DNA of 9,977 nt from Actinomycetes bacterium (GTDB lineage Bacteria > Actinomycetota > Acidimicrobiia > Acidimicrobiales > Palsa-688): assembly GCA_021846485.1 (NCBI GenBank), contig JAJZWW010000091.1:1-9977 (forward strand), given 5' to 3'. Shown here piece by piece: positions 1 to 5,749 of this stretch (the stretch's first letter is position 1; each line of letters begins with the position of its first letter). Below the pieces are notes generated by a model. It was given only the letters and a program-made list of their open reading frames with translations. It did no database searches and had not been told where the DNA came from. The translations under genes and the position numbers were made by a program.

Positions 1-438
1 CCGGAGGGTGACGACGACCAGGTTGAGCCCGGTGGCGTAGACGACCTTGCGGCGAGTCGAGCGCACCGCGTCGCGAAAGCTCCCTGCGCCGTCGACCTTG
101 CGGCCCGACTTCTTGTAGAGCGTGTCGTCGCAGTCCAACACGAGCTTGCCGGTCGGAGTGAGCACGTCGACCATGTGGATGACGAGCACCCTCCACAGCG
201 CGTTCGTCGACCACCGGGCAGCTCGGACGAAGCGGTGGTAGGCGTCATGAGCCCTCTGGCCCTCGGGGTCGGCCGCGCAGATCATCGCAGTGATCGTCCG
301 CCGGCCCGGAGCGAGCGCCCAGCCGGTGAGGAGCGTGGAGAAGATCGCGTAGCTCGGCGCTGACAGGCAGCTCCTTGCCAGCCCCACCACCGCCGCCCAG
401 GTCTTGTTCGATGATCCGCTCGTCCGTATGAGTCTCAC
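1..438 (-). CDS. DDE transposase, IS701/DDE_5-like, 5' part only
   Basis: This is the N-terminal 146 codons of a transposase; the frame stays open to the window edge, so the C-terminal half with the rest of the DDE triad is missing. It would cut and rejoin DNA at the element's ends. The key stretch is residues 98-118, with LDCDDTLYKKSGRK at 101-114. The paired Asp (D104, D105) followed by T and a K-K-x-G-R run fits the first catalytic Asp of the DDE superfamily endonucleases of the IS701 type. Upstream, residues 46-76 (GRRTITAM, HDAYHRFVRAARW) resemble the conserved N-terminal region of that family. The start is GTG at 438-436, with an AGGAGG Shine-Dalgarno sequence 6 nt upstream (plus-strand CCTCCT at 445-450). 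The gene diverges from the DUF6788-like gene at 492, and a perfect hairpin lies in its presumed leader. The family assignment is firm at superfamily level and probable at IS701 level. Confidence 0.82.
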   Translation of the reverse strand, partial: MRLIRTSGSSNKTWAAVVGLARSCLSAPSYAIFSTLLTGWALAPGRRTITAMICAADPEGQRAHDAYHRFVRAARWSTNALWRVLVIHMVDVLTPTGKLVLDCDDTLYKKSGRKVDGAGSFRDAVRSTRRKVVYATGLNLVVVTLR

Positions 439-451
439 CCGGCACCTCCTG

Positions 452-475
452 TCCGTCGGTATGATGGCCGACGGA
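452..475. promoter_or_regulatory. Perfect 8-bp inverted repeat in divergent promoter (operator-like)
   Basis: TCCGTCGG at 452-459 and CCGACGGA at 468-475 are exact reverse complements separated by the 8 nt TATGATGG. A TATGAT box, a good -10 candidate for the rightward gene, sits exactly between the arms at 460-465. No convincing -35 is seen 17 nt upstream. On the minus strand the same repeat would form a hairpin ending 2 nt before the AGGAGG of the transposase gene. It could be a binding site for a dimeric repressor, or an mRNA hairpin limiting transposase expression. Confidence 0.5.
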
Positions 476-491
476 GCCGCGGATAGGGTGG

Positions 492-857
492 ATGCTGATG
501 GCAAGCGAGTCGAAGGGGCTCGAGCCCGACCGGGCGGCGCGAGCCACCCAGGCGCGCATCATGAAGGAGCTGTCCGAGCTTGGTTTCGCTCTGCCGGGAT
601 CGATCGAGGTCCGATCGACGCGCTGCGGCAAGGCGAACTGTCGATGCAAGGCCGACCCCGCCCAGCTCCACGGGCCCTACATCGTCTGGACCCGCAAAGT
701 CTCTCAGAAGACCGTGACCCGGGTGCTCAACGCCGACCAGCTCGAGGACTACCGCCCGTTGCTCGACAACGCCAAGCGACTCCGAGAGCTCGTCACCGAG
801 CTCCAGCGCCTGACGCTCGATGTCGTAGACCGCGACGACCGGTGGCGCAGCCGCTAA
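492..857 (+). CDS. DUF6788-like IS-associated small protein
   Basis: This is a 121-residue basic protein of unknown biochemical role. The central segment, about residues 35-75, carries the signature I recognise for the DUF6788 family: SIEVRSTRCGKANCRCK, then HGPYIVWTRK, then a KTVTRVL stretch. The C-x4-C-x-C cluster (CGKANCRC) could bind a metal or contribute to nucleic-acid binding. The C-terminal third is helical and charged (DQLEDYRPLLDNAKRLRELV), possibly a coiled coil. I recall such proteins being encoded beside transposases, which matches the divergent transposase here. There is an ATG at 492 and another at 498; the purine-rich GGGTGG at 486-491 is better spaced for 498. A TATGAT box at 460-465 is its likely -10. 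The stop overlaps the convergent gene at 854-1294 by 4 nt. An accessory role in transposition is inference. Confidence 0.75.
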   Translation: MLMASESKGLEPDRAARATQARIMKELSELGFALPGSIEVRSTRCGKANCRCKADPAQLHGPYIVWTRKVSQKTVTRVLNADQLEDYRPLLDNAKRLRELVTELQRLTLDVVDRDDRWRSR

Positions 858-1294
858 GACCCTGCCCCGAGCGCCAACACGGTTTGGCGAGAAGCCTCAA
901 AAGTGCGAAAGTCCACTCTGAAGGCCCGGCGGAATCCCTCCCCCCCACTAGACCTCAACTGACTTGTCGGAAGCACCACAGCGAGAACGTCAGAGTCCCG
1001 TGTAGGTGGTACCGGAAGTACCTGCTCCCAAAGCTGAATCGCCAATGTCTTGGGGTCGGAGCCCCTCGATAAGTCTGGGATGAGGAGCACGGGACCCTTT
1101 GTGAGAGCCAAGTTTGCCGTGTCCAGCCATTCGGCCGAATTGACGCAGGTGGCTAACCAGCCCTGGTCAGTGACCTCAGCCACGTCAAGAACGGAGTCAG
1201 CGGAGACCACCACGGTAGGTTCCGTCCCCGCCTTGAGCGACTCGAATCCGGCCCGCAGTATGCGCCAGAAATCGTCTATCAGAGCCATCGACAA
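854..1294 (-). CDS. Orphan hypothetical protein, lower GC
   Basis: I do not recognise this 146-residue protein. The start is TTG at 1294-1292, chosen because GAGGGAG lies 6 nt upstream; an ATG two codons further in (1288) is spaced less well. The sequence alternates amphipathic helices with hydrophobic strands: DDFWRILRAGFESL (7-20), TVVVS (27-31), GPVLLIPDLS (67-76) and SDVLAVVLPTSQL (101-113). This hints at an alpha/beta fold. GPVLLIPD looks like a Walker-B-type strand, but there is no P-loop, so an ATPase call would not be justified. Its codons are visibly richer in A and T than those of all neighbours, suggesting a different origin. The C-terminus (after about residue 115) contains a 6-bp hairpin and runs into the IS-like unit with a 4-nt convergent overlap, so the original 3' end may have been replaced. 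Confidence 0.5.
   Translation of the reverse strand: MSMALIDDFWRILRAGFESLKAGTEPTVVVSADSVLDVAEVTDQGWLATCVNSAEWLDTANLALTKGPVLLIPDLSRGSDPKTLAIQLWEQVLPVPPTRDSDVLAVVLPTSQLRSSGGEGFRRAFRVDFRTFEASRQTVLALGAGS
872..889. terminator. Possible hairpin between convergent genes
   Basis: CGCCAA (872-877) and TTGGCG (884-889) form a perfect 6-bp stem with a 6-nt loop, 15 nt after the stop of the DUF6788-like gene. There is no U tract on either strand. It lies inside the last codons of the opposing gene, so it may only serve the rightward transcript. Confidence 0.25.
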
Positions 1295-1481
1295 TCCATA
1301 CTCCCTCTATGGTTGTGTTCGGGCGCCGGTGAAGCCTCCCGGCGGTCAGCAGTGGGCACTCTTCCTCCGGGGGGGAATGAAACGGCATGGAGTGCTCTGT
1401 TAGTGGGACGCAGGTCTCAGTTCGCGAGCCTTACTGTTACTCGACTCCTCCCTGCCTAATCCCGCAGACACCTCGCCTCCA

Positions 1482-1514
1482 ACATGCCGTCCAAGTGGCG
1501 TTCTGGACGCATGT
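1482..1514. repeat. Strong imperfect inverted repeat in noncoding gap 1295-1697
   Basis: Left arm ACATGCCGTCCA (1482-1493) and right arm TGGACGCATGT (1504-1514) pair over 11 bp with a single bulged C, around a 10-nt loop. No open frame of credible protein quality crosses it, and local GC is lower than in the flanks. The loop and right arm contain GCGTTCTGG, the reverse complement of the CCAGAACGC form of the repeat motif seen elsewhere in the window. Apart from this structure and the repeat at 1617-1673, I see nothing in 1295-1697. Confidence 0.55.
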
Positions 1515-1616
1515 CTAGCAAGCAGCGAGGTTGCGGATGGCTTCCCTAGCGCACATAGCGGTCGCCGGAGGCCGCAGGGACTGGGAGTGGCGAGCGATGT
1601 CAGGGCACCCTGAATC

Positions 1617-1673
1617 GGCGTTCCGCGCCTGGTCGCCCGTCGCCGCGCAGTTGCCGGCTCACGCAGAACGACC
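1617..1673 (+). repeat. Bipartite short repeat, copy 1 (left of vapBC)
   Basis: Box A GGCGTTCCGCGCC (1617-1629) is followed after 34 nt by box B CAGAACGAC (1664-1672). The two boxes are near reverse complements of each other (CGTTCCGC against GCAGAACG, one mismatch), so the unit could fold back on itself. The same arrangement recurs at 2349-2401 and, degraded, at 6292-6346. Confidence 0.5.
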
Positions 1674-1687
1674 CCGCTGGCGAGCGG
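1674..1687 (-). terminator. Weak hairpin downstream of vapC-like gene
   Basis: CCGCT (1674-1678) pairs with AGCGG (1683-1687) around a GGCG loop, starting 11 nt beyond the stop codon of the minus-strand toxin gene. There is no U tract. Confidence 0.2.
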
Positions 1688-1697
1688 AGAAGCTTCG

Positions 1698-2096
1698 TCA
1701 GGCGGAGTACAACACCGGCACGCCCAGCGTCGGGGCGTTGGCGAGACGACCGTCGCAGGTGAGCAGCGAGGCATGGAGATGGGCGGCAAGCGCTACGTAG
1801 AGGCCATCGGCGAAGGTGACGTTCGCCCGCTTCGCCCAGGCATCGGCGAACAGGCCCCGGACCTGCACCACCCGGAGAGGCCAAGCGAGGAGCTCGTCGA
1901 CGCCTCGCCGGGTTTGCTCGGCGGTGAGAACGCCGTTGAGATCCCAGCGGCGAAGCACTGCCCCGCACTCGGCGAAGAAGTGGTCCGGGACCCAGGGCAC
2001 GGCGTCGTCGGGCAGCAGCCGCCGCAGGGCACGTCCACGCTCGGAGTCGACGACCAGCTCTACACCGGCGGAGGCGTCGATGACGACGCGGGTCAC
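1698..2096 (-). CDS. vapC: PIN-domain ribonuclease toxin, VapC-like
   Basis: This is a 132-residue PIN-domain protein, the usual size for a VapC toxin, a magnesium-dependent RNase that typically cuts tRNA or rRNA in the cytoplasm. The four acidic active-site positions are present: D7 in the N-terminal VVIDAS strand, E43 in FFAECG, D97 in TFADGLYVALA, and D115 in LLTCDGRL. The order and spacing fit an intact fold. The start is GTG at 2096-2094, overlapping the stop of the upstream antitoxin gene by 4 nt (GTGA), which implies translational coupling. There is no strong SD of its own. The pair is flanked on both sides by copies of the CAGAACGA repeat. The cellular target cannot be read from sequence. 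All active-site residues are intact, so a working toxin is likely. Confidence 0.85.
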   Translation of the reverse strand: MTRVVIDASAGVELVVDSERGRALRRLLPDDAVPWVPDHFFAECGAVLRRWDLNGVLTAEQTRRGVDELLAWPLRVVQVRGLFADAWAKRANVTFADGLYVALAAHLHASLLTCDGRLANAPTLGVPVLYSA

Positions 2097-2275
2097 GCCT
2101 CGCCGGTGCTGCGTAGGTCCGAGAGTGTGTCAACAGCTCGGACCGGGAGGTGGAGGGGTTCCCCGCTCTGCCGCCGGTCCAGCCAGGCGCGAAACGCCTC
2201 GGGCGTCACGGGCTCGTCGGGGTTCGTGACCACGACGGCGGGGTCAGAGGGCGACGGCGCAGCCTGGCTCTCCAC
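2093..2275 (-). CDS. vapB: Antitoxin of the VapBC-like pair
   Basis: This 60-residue protein is encoded directly upstream of, and overlapping by 4 nt, the PIN toxin gene, the standard antitoxin position. The function is mainly inferred from that context. I cannot assign a DNA-binding family: the N-terminal half (SPSDPAVVVTNPDEPVT) is proline-rich and shows no clear ribbon-helix-helix or AbrB pattern. The C-terminal half has a short helix (PEAFRAWLDRRQSG, 25-38) and an extended acidic tail that could thread through the toxin active site. The start is GTG at 2275-2273. No SD is positioned for it, but a TACTCT -10 box ends 6 nt upstream, which points to a leaderless mRNA. Confidence 0.65.
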   Translation of the reverse strand: MESQAAPSPSDPAVVVTNPDEPVTPEAFRAWLDRRQSGEPLHLPVRAVDTLSDLRSTGEA

Positions 2276-2281
2276 GCTCCA

Positions 2282-2287
2282 AGAGTA
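2282..2287 (-). promoter_or_regulatory. -10 box for leaderless vapBC transcript
   Basis: On the minus strand TACTCT (plus-strand AGAGTA, 2282-2287) matches TANNNT. Its 3' end lies 6 nt before the GTG start, so transcription would begin at or next to the start codon. No clear -35 is seen. Confidence 0.45.
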
Positions 2288-2314
2288 CCCCTGACCCCCG
2301 ACAGCGCCTCGCTA

Positions 2315-2414
2315 CAGAACGATCCAGCAGGTGCGACCACCGCCGATCGGCGTTCCGCACCTACTCGGCGATCTGGCGTCCTGAAAGGGACGCAGAACGA
2401 CGTGCCAGAACGAC
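2315..2414 (+). repeat. Repeat cluster, copy 2 (between vapBC and the ardC operon)
   Basis: The cluster contains CAGAACGAT at 2315-2323, box A GGCGTTCCGCACC at 2349-2361, box B CAGAACGAC at 2393-2401 (31 nt after box A) and a second CAGAACGAC at 2406-2414 in 13-nt tandem phase. Between the boxes a perfect hairpin GCGTCC-TGAAAG-GGACGC occupies 2376-2393, and the 10-bp palindrome GCCGATCGGC (2342-2351) overlaps box A. AACGACGTGCCAGA (2396-2409) reappears almost exactly at 8903-8917. The remainder of 2276-2624 shows no gene. Confidence 0.55.
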
Positions 2415-2613
2415 GACGGAGGAGGCGGGAGCCGGAGCGCATATCGGCACCTCTGGAGCGCCGGGGGTCTGTCTCAACGTTGGCGCTCGCCGACGTAGGG
2501 GCGCCGGCGGTGGGCCGGCTGTGTTCGGTGACGGTGGTCTGCTCCGGTCGCAGTGTCGTGGCGTGACGGTGGGGGTGGATGCCTCTGTGAGGGCTGCTGC
2601 TGGTGGGGCCCGC

Positions 2614-2620
2614 AGGAGGT
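2614..2620 (+). promoter_or_regulatory. Start-deciding ribosome binding site of the ardC-like gene
   Basis: AGGAGGT at 2614-2620 sits 4 nt before the ATG at 2625. It favours that ATG over the upstream in-frame GTG at 2553, whose predicted leader peptide (Gly/Cys/Trp-rich) looks noncoding. Confidence 0.7.
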
Positions 2621-2624
2621 CGGG

Positions 2625-3635
2625 ATGCAGGGTGGTGGTCGGGGAGGTGTCGCTGCGGTGGTCGCAGCGCAGGAGGTGCTGGCGGGCGAGGTCAGCGGGC
2701 TGGTGACGGGGGAGGACTGGCAGCGCTTCTTGTGGTTGCGGTCCCGGTTGCATGGATATTCGTTCGGCAGTCTGCTGTTGATCCGGGCTGCTCATCGGGC
2801 CGCTTTCGCGGAGGGCGGGGTGGCGGCTTCGGAGCCGTCGATGGTCGCCGGTTTCCGGGCCTGGCAGGGCCTTGGCCGTCACGTCAAGCGGGGGCAGCGG
2901 GGCTATCGGATCCTGGCCCCTTGCCGCCTGTCGGCTCGCGCCGACCCCGACGCCCGGGTCGGCCCTGCCGCCGACGAAGCCGGGACGGGGCCGGCAGGTG
3001 AGCGGCGGGTGGTCGGCTTCGGGGTGGTGCACGTCTTCGACGTGTCGCAGACCGACGGGGCCCGGCTGCCGGAGCCGCCGGCTCCGGTGCTGCTGGTCGG
3101 CGCTGCGCCGGTCGGGCTGTGGGACCGGGTGAGCTGCCTGGTCGAGGGCGCAGGCTTCAGGGTCGTTACGGCACCCGATGCCGCGGCGTTGGGTGGGGCG
3201 AACGGTGTCACGGACTGGGCGGCCCGCAGGGTGCTTGTCCGTGCGGACATGGATGGGGCGGCCCGCTGCAAGACGCTGCTTCATACCGGACACGTGTTGT
3301 TGCACGGGGACGAGCCGGGGCGAGGTCTGCCCCGGTCGCTGAAGGAGGTCGAGGCCGAGTCGGTGGCGTTCGTGGTCGGCTCGGTGTGCGGGTTGAGCAC
3401 TGACGCCTACAGCTTCCCGTATGTCTCCGCCTGGGCGGGGAAGGACCCCGCAGCGGTCCTGGCGGCGACGGCGTCCCGGGCTCGTGGGGCTGCGGAACGG
3501 ACCGTCGCAGAGCTCGGCGATCTCGTGTCGCCGGCGGAGGGCATGTCCCGGAGGCCCCCGGCAAGCCCGGCTCCGATGCCATCTGCGGGGGCGGCGCTCG
3601 AGACGGTCGAGGTGGTCGAGGGGATCGGCTGGTGA
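2625..3635 (+). CDS. ardC: ArdC-like antirestriction protein with altered metalloprotease motif
   Basis: This 336-residue protein resembles the ArdC family of conjugative elements, which has an N-terminal ssDNA-binding domain and a C-terminal IrrE/ImmA-like zinc-metallopeptidase domain and protects incoming DNA from restriction. N-terminal signatures are visible: EDWQRFLWLRSRLHGYSFGS near residues 30-49, then VAGFRAWQGLGRHVKRGQRG and RILAP. These are followed by the GFGVVHVFDVSQTDG segment. In the C-terminal domain KTLLHTGHVLLHGD lies at 216-229 and EVEAESVAFVVG follows at 241-252. The family motif should read HExxH; here H220 and H223 are separated by only T-G, as if one codon for the catalytic Glu had been lost. 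The gene begins the operon, and its stop overlaps the coupling-protein start by GTGA. The family call is firm; protease activity is doubtful. Confidence 0.8.
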   Translation: MQGGGRGGVAAVVAAQEVLAGEVSGLVTGEDWQRFLWLRSRLHGYSFGSLLLIRAAHRAAFAEGGVAASEPSMVAGFRAWQGLGRHVKRGQRGYRILAPCRLSARADPDARVGPAADEAGTGPAGERRVVGFGVVHVFDVSQTDGARLPEPPAPVLLVGAAPVGLWDRVSCLVEGAGFRVVTAPDAAALGGANGVTDWAARRVLVRADMDGAARCKTLLHTGHVLLHGDEPGRGLPRSLKEVEAESVAFVVGSVCGLSTDAYSFPYVSAWAGKDPAAVLAATASRARGAAERTVAELGDLVSPAEGMSRRPPASPAPMPSAGAALETVEVVEGIGW

Positions 3636-5373
3636 CCGGCCGGGATTTGCCGACCGGCGGGTCGGGGGACGGGTGGTTGTTGGCGGCGGCCGGGCTGGTC
3701 GACGCGGGCGGGTTGTTGTGGGCGGCCGGAGCGGCGGCCACGCTGGCGGCTGGCGACCGGCTGGAGCGTGGGCATCTGGCGGCGGGACTGCTCGCTTTGG
3801 CGCACCCGGGGGATCCTGGTCGGGCGTGGGGCGGTCCGGTCGGACCGGTGTGGGCGTATTGGTGTGTGACCGCGGCGGTGGTCGGCCTGGTCGCCGCCGG
3901 GGTGTTCGGGCTGTGGCGGCTGCTCTCGTCGTCTCCTGATGCGAGACGGGCGGTCCGCTTCGAGGGTCTGGCCGGTCGCCGGGAGCTTCGCCGGGTGGCC
4001 GGCCGGCGGACGTTGTTGGCCCGCTCGGCGACGCTGCGCCCAGGGTTGAGCCGACCAGCTCCGCACCAGGTCGGCTACCGACTCGGTGCGGCGGCGGGAG
4101 TGGACATCTGGGCGTCGGTGGAGGACTCGATGCTTGTGGTCGGCCCGCCCCGCTCCGGTAAAAGGCTTGCACGTGGTGATCCCGACAATCCTGGACGCCC
4201 CCGGCCCGGTGATCACTACCTCGACCCGGCCCGACAACCTAGCGGTCAGCGCCGCGGCCCGGGCCGAGCGGGGACCGGTGATGGTCTTCGACCCCCAAGG
4301 ACTCGCCCCCGGTGGTGTCGGGGTGCGCCTCGGCTGGTCACTGACCCGGGGTTGCGAGGACCCGCGGGTGGCGATGACCCGGGCGGACACCCTGGTCGCG
4401 GATGCCGGGCGGGCGGGGATGGACAACGCCACGTTCTGGCGGGCCCAGGCGACCGCGGTGACCCGCTGCCTGCTGCACGCCGCCGCCCTCGCCGGCCTGC
4501 CCGCAGAGGAGGTGTTCCGCTGGTCGCACGCGGCGGGCGCGGCGCGTGACGCCATCGGGGTCCTGGCCGCCCATCCGGGGGCGACCCCGGGATGGGGGCG
4601 GGCGCTGGACGCGATCGTCGCCGCCGACCCCCGCACCCGGGACTCGGTCTGGGCGACGGTCGCCAACACCTTCGCTCCCCTCGCCGACCCGGGCGTGCTC
4701 GCCGCGGTCAGCCCCGAGCCGGGAGCCGAGCTCGACCCGGCCGCCTTCCTCGCCCTCGGCGGCACCGCCTACCTGCTCGGCACCGCGACGGGGGCGGCGG
4801 CCACCGCCCCGCTGGTCGCCGCGTTGATCGAGGACCTCGTCGACGCCGCCCGACGGGCCGCGGCCCGGTCAGCGGCTCGACCCGCCGTTGGCGGTCATCT
4901 TGGACGAGGCCGCCAACTACCCGCTCCCGTCCCTGCCGGCGCTGATGTCCGAGGGCGGAGGGTCAGGGATCACCACCGTTGCCGTGTTGCAGTCCCTCGC
5001 CCAGGCCCGGGACCGGTGGGGCCGGGAGGCCGCCGGGGCGATCTGGGACTCCGCCATCGTCAAAGTCGTCCTCGGCGGGTCCGCCAACGCCGACGATCTG
5101 GCGGACGTCTCCCGCCTCGCCGGCGACGTCGAGGTCCCCGAGCGGTCCTCGACACGCAGCGGCGGGACGGCCGGCACCTCGACGACCACCACGCTGCGGT
5201 CCCGCCCGGTGCTCGAGCCGTCCGGGTTGCGCCGCCTGCGTTTCGGCACGGCGCTGGTGTTGTTGCGCTCCGCCGCCCCGGTCCTCGCCGACCTACGCCC
5301 CTGGACCGCCCGGGCCGACGCCGCCAGCCTGGCCGAGCAGCGGCGGCAGTTCGAGGAACAGCCGGGTGCGTGA
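3632..5373 (+). pseudogene. VirD4/TraG-like conjugation coupling ATPase, two frameshifts
   Basis: A type IV coupling protein links the relaxosome to the secretion channel and pumps DNA using ATP at the inner membrane. About 580 residues are recovered by joining three frames. Frame 1 (from GTG 3632) has two membrane helices, about residues 15-38 and 72-97, and Walker A GPPRSGK at 171-177. Frame 2 continues GLHVVIPTILDAPG from 4164 and carries FDPQGLAPGG and a helical insert (RAQATAVTRCLLHAAALAG). Frame 3, from about 4880, has Walker B LAVILDEAANYPLP, then TVAVLQSLAQARDRWG and RLRFGTALVLL, ending at TGA 5371-5373. The first shift is one extra A in AAAA (4160-4163); the second lies between about 4866 and 4885. 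Each is corrected by skipping one base. The start overlaps the ardC stop (GTGA). Either the gene is dead or the assembly has two indel errors. Confidence 0.8.
5353..5358 (+). promoter_or_regulatory. Ribosome binding site deciding the HNH gene start
   Basis: GAGGAA at 5353-5358, inside the end of the coupling-protein gene, lies 7 nt before GTG 5366 and supports that start over the internal ATG at 5437. Confidence 0.5.
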
Positions 5374-5749
5374 CCCCAAGCCGCGCACGACCTGGTCGGT
5401 CGGCCGGGCCCGCCGACGAGACACCTACGCCGCGTGGATGGCATCGGCCGGCTGGGCGCAGCGTCGGGCCGCCTGGCTCGCCGAGTGGGACCGGCGGCAT
5501 CCCGGCCGGCCGCCGGTGTGCGCCGCCTGCGGCGGGCCGTGGGACCCCAGGCGGGGGGATCTGCACCACCGTGACTACCGCCGACTCGGCACCGAGACCT
5601 TCACCGACCTGGTCCCCCTCCACCGGGCCTGCCACGACCAGCTCCACGAGCTGCTCGAGCGGGCCGCCCGCCCTCCCCGCACCCGCCGGCCCCAGGCCAG
5701 CGACGCTGCGCTCGCCCACCTTCGCAACACTCGCCGAGACCGGCGGTGA
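5366..5749 (+). CDS. Small HNH endonuclease-like protein
   Basis: This 127-residue protein has an HNH-type zinc/nuclease core: CAAC (C52, C55), then GDLHHRDYRRLGTE with H67/H68, then DLVPLHRACHDQLHE with H86, C89, H90 and H94. The LHH-x2-Y spacing, the conserved DLVPLH and the paired Cys knuckles are typical of HNH enzymes that nick or cut DNA with one metal ion. The N-terminal 45 residues are Arg/Trp-rich (RTTWSVGRARRRDTYAAW, WLAEWDRRHPG) and could bind DNA. The GTG start at 5366 overlaps the coupling-protein stop by 8 nt, and its own stop overlaps the next gene by GTGA, so all are probably one transcript. Whether it nicks an origin of transfer, defends the element or does something else cannot be told. 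It is intact, unlike the coupling gene before it. Confidence 0.7.
   Translation: MRDPKPRTTWSVGRARRRDTYAAWMASAGWAQRRAAWLAEWDRRHPGRPPVCAACGGPWDPRRGDLHHRDYRRLGTETFTDLVPLHRACHDQLHELLERAARPPRTRRPQASDAALAHLRNTRRDRR

Larger units (their letters stand above)
1..857. mobile_element. Partial IS-like unit: transposase plus DUF6788-like accessory protein
   Basis: Two divergent genes, a DDE transposase (minus) and a DUF6788-like small protein (plus), share a 53-bp intergenic region. I recall DUF6788-type proteins being found next to transposases, so I group them as one element. The left end lies outside the window. No terminal inverted repeats or target duplication could be identified, so the right border at 857 is simply the end of the accessory gene. 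The unit abuts a lower-GC orphan gene whose last codons overlap it by 4 nt. Confidence 0.45.

Noticed and set aside
1617..1673. Integron attC site for the bipartite repeat
   Set aside because: The boxes do not contain the RYYYAAC/GTTRRRY core pairs of attC sites and no integrase gene is visible, so I describe it only as a repeat.
2553..2624. Upstream GTG start for the ArdC-like protein
   Set aside because: The extra 24 residues are Gly/Cys/Trp-rich and atypical, while ATG 2625 has a perfect AGGAGGT at the right distance.
2361..4172. 603-residue open frame on the minus strand
   Set aside because: It is a Pro/Arg/Ser-rich low-complexity shadow of the ardC and coupling-protein genes, whose plus-strand frames carry recognisable domains.
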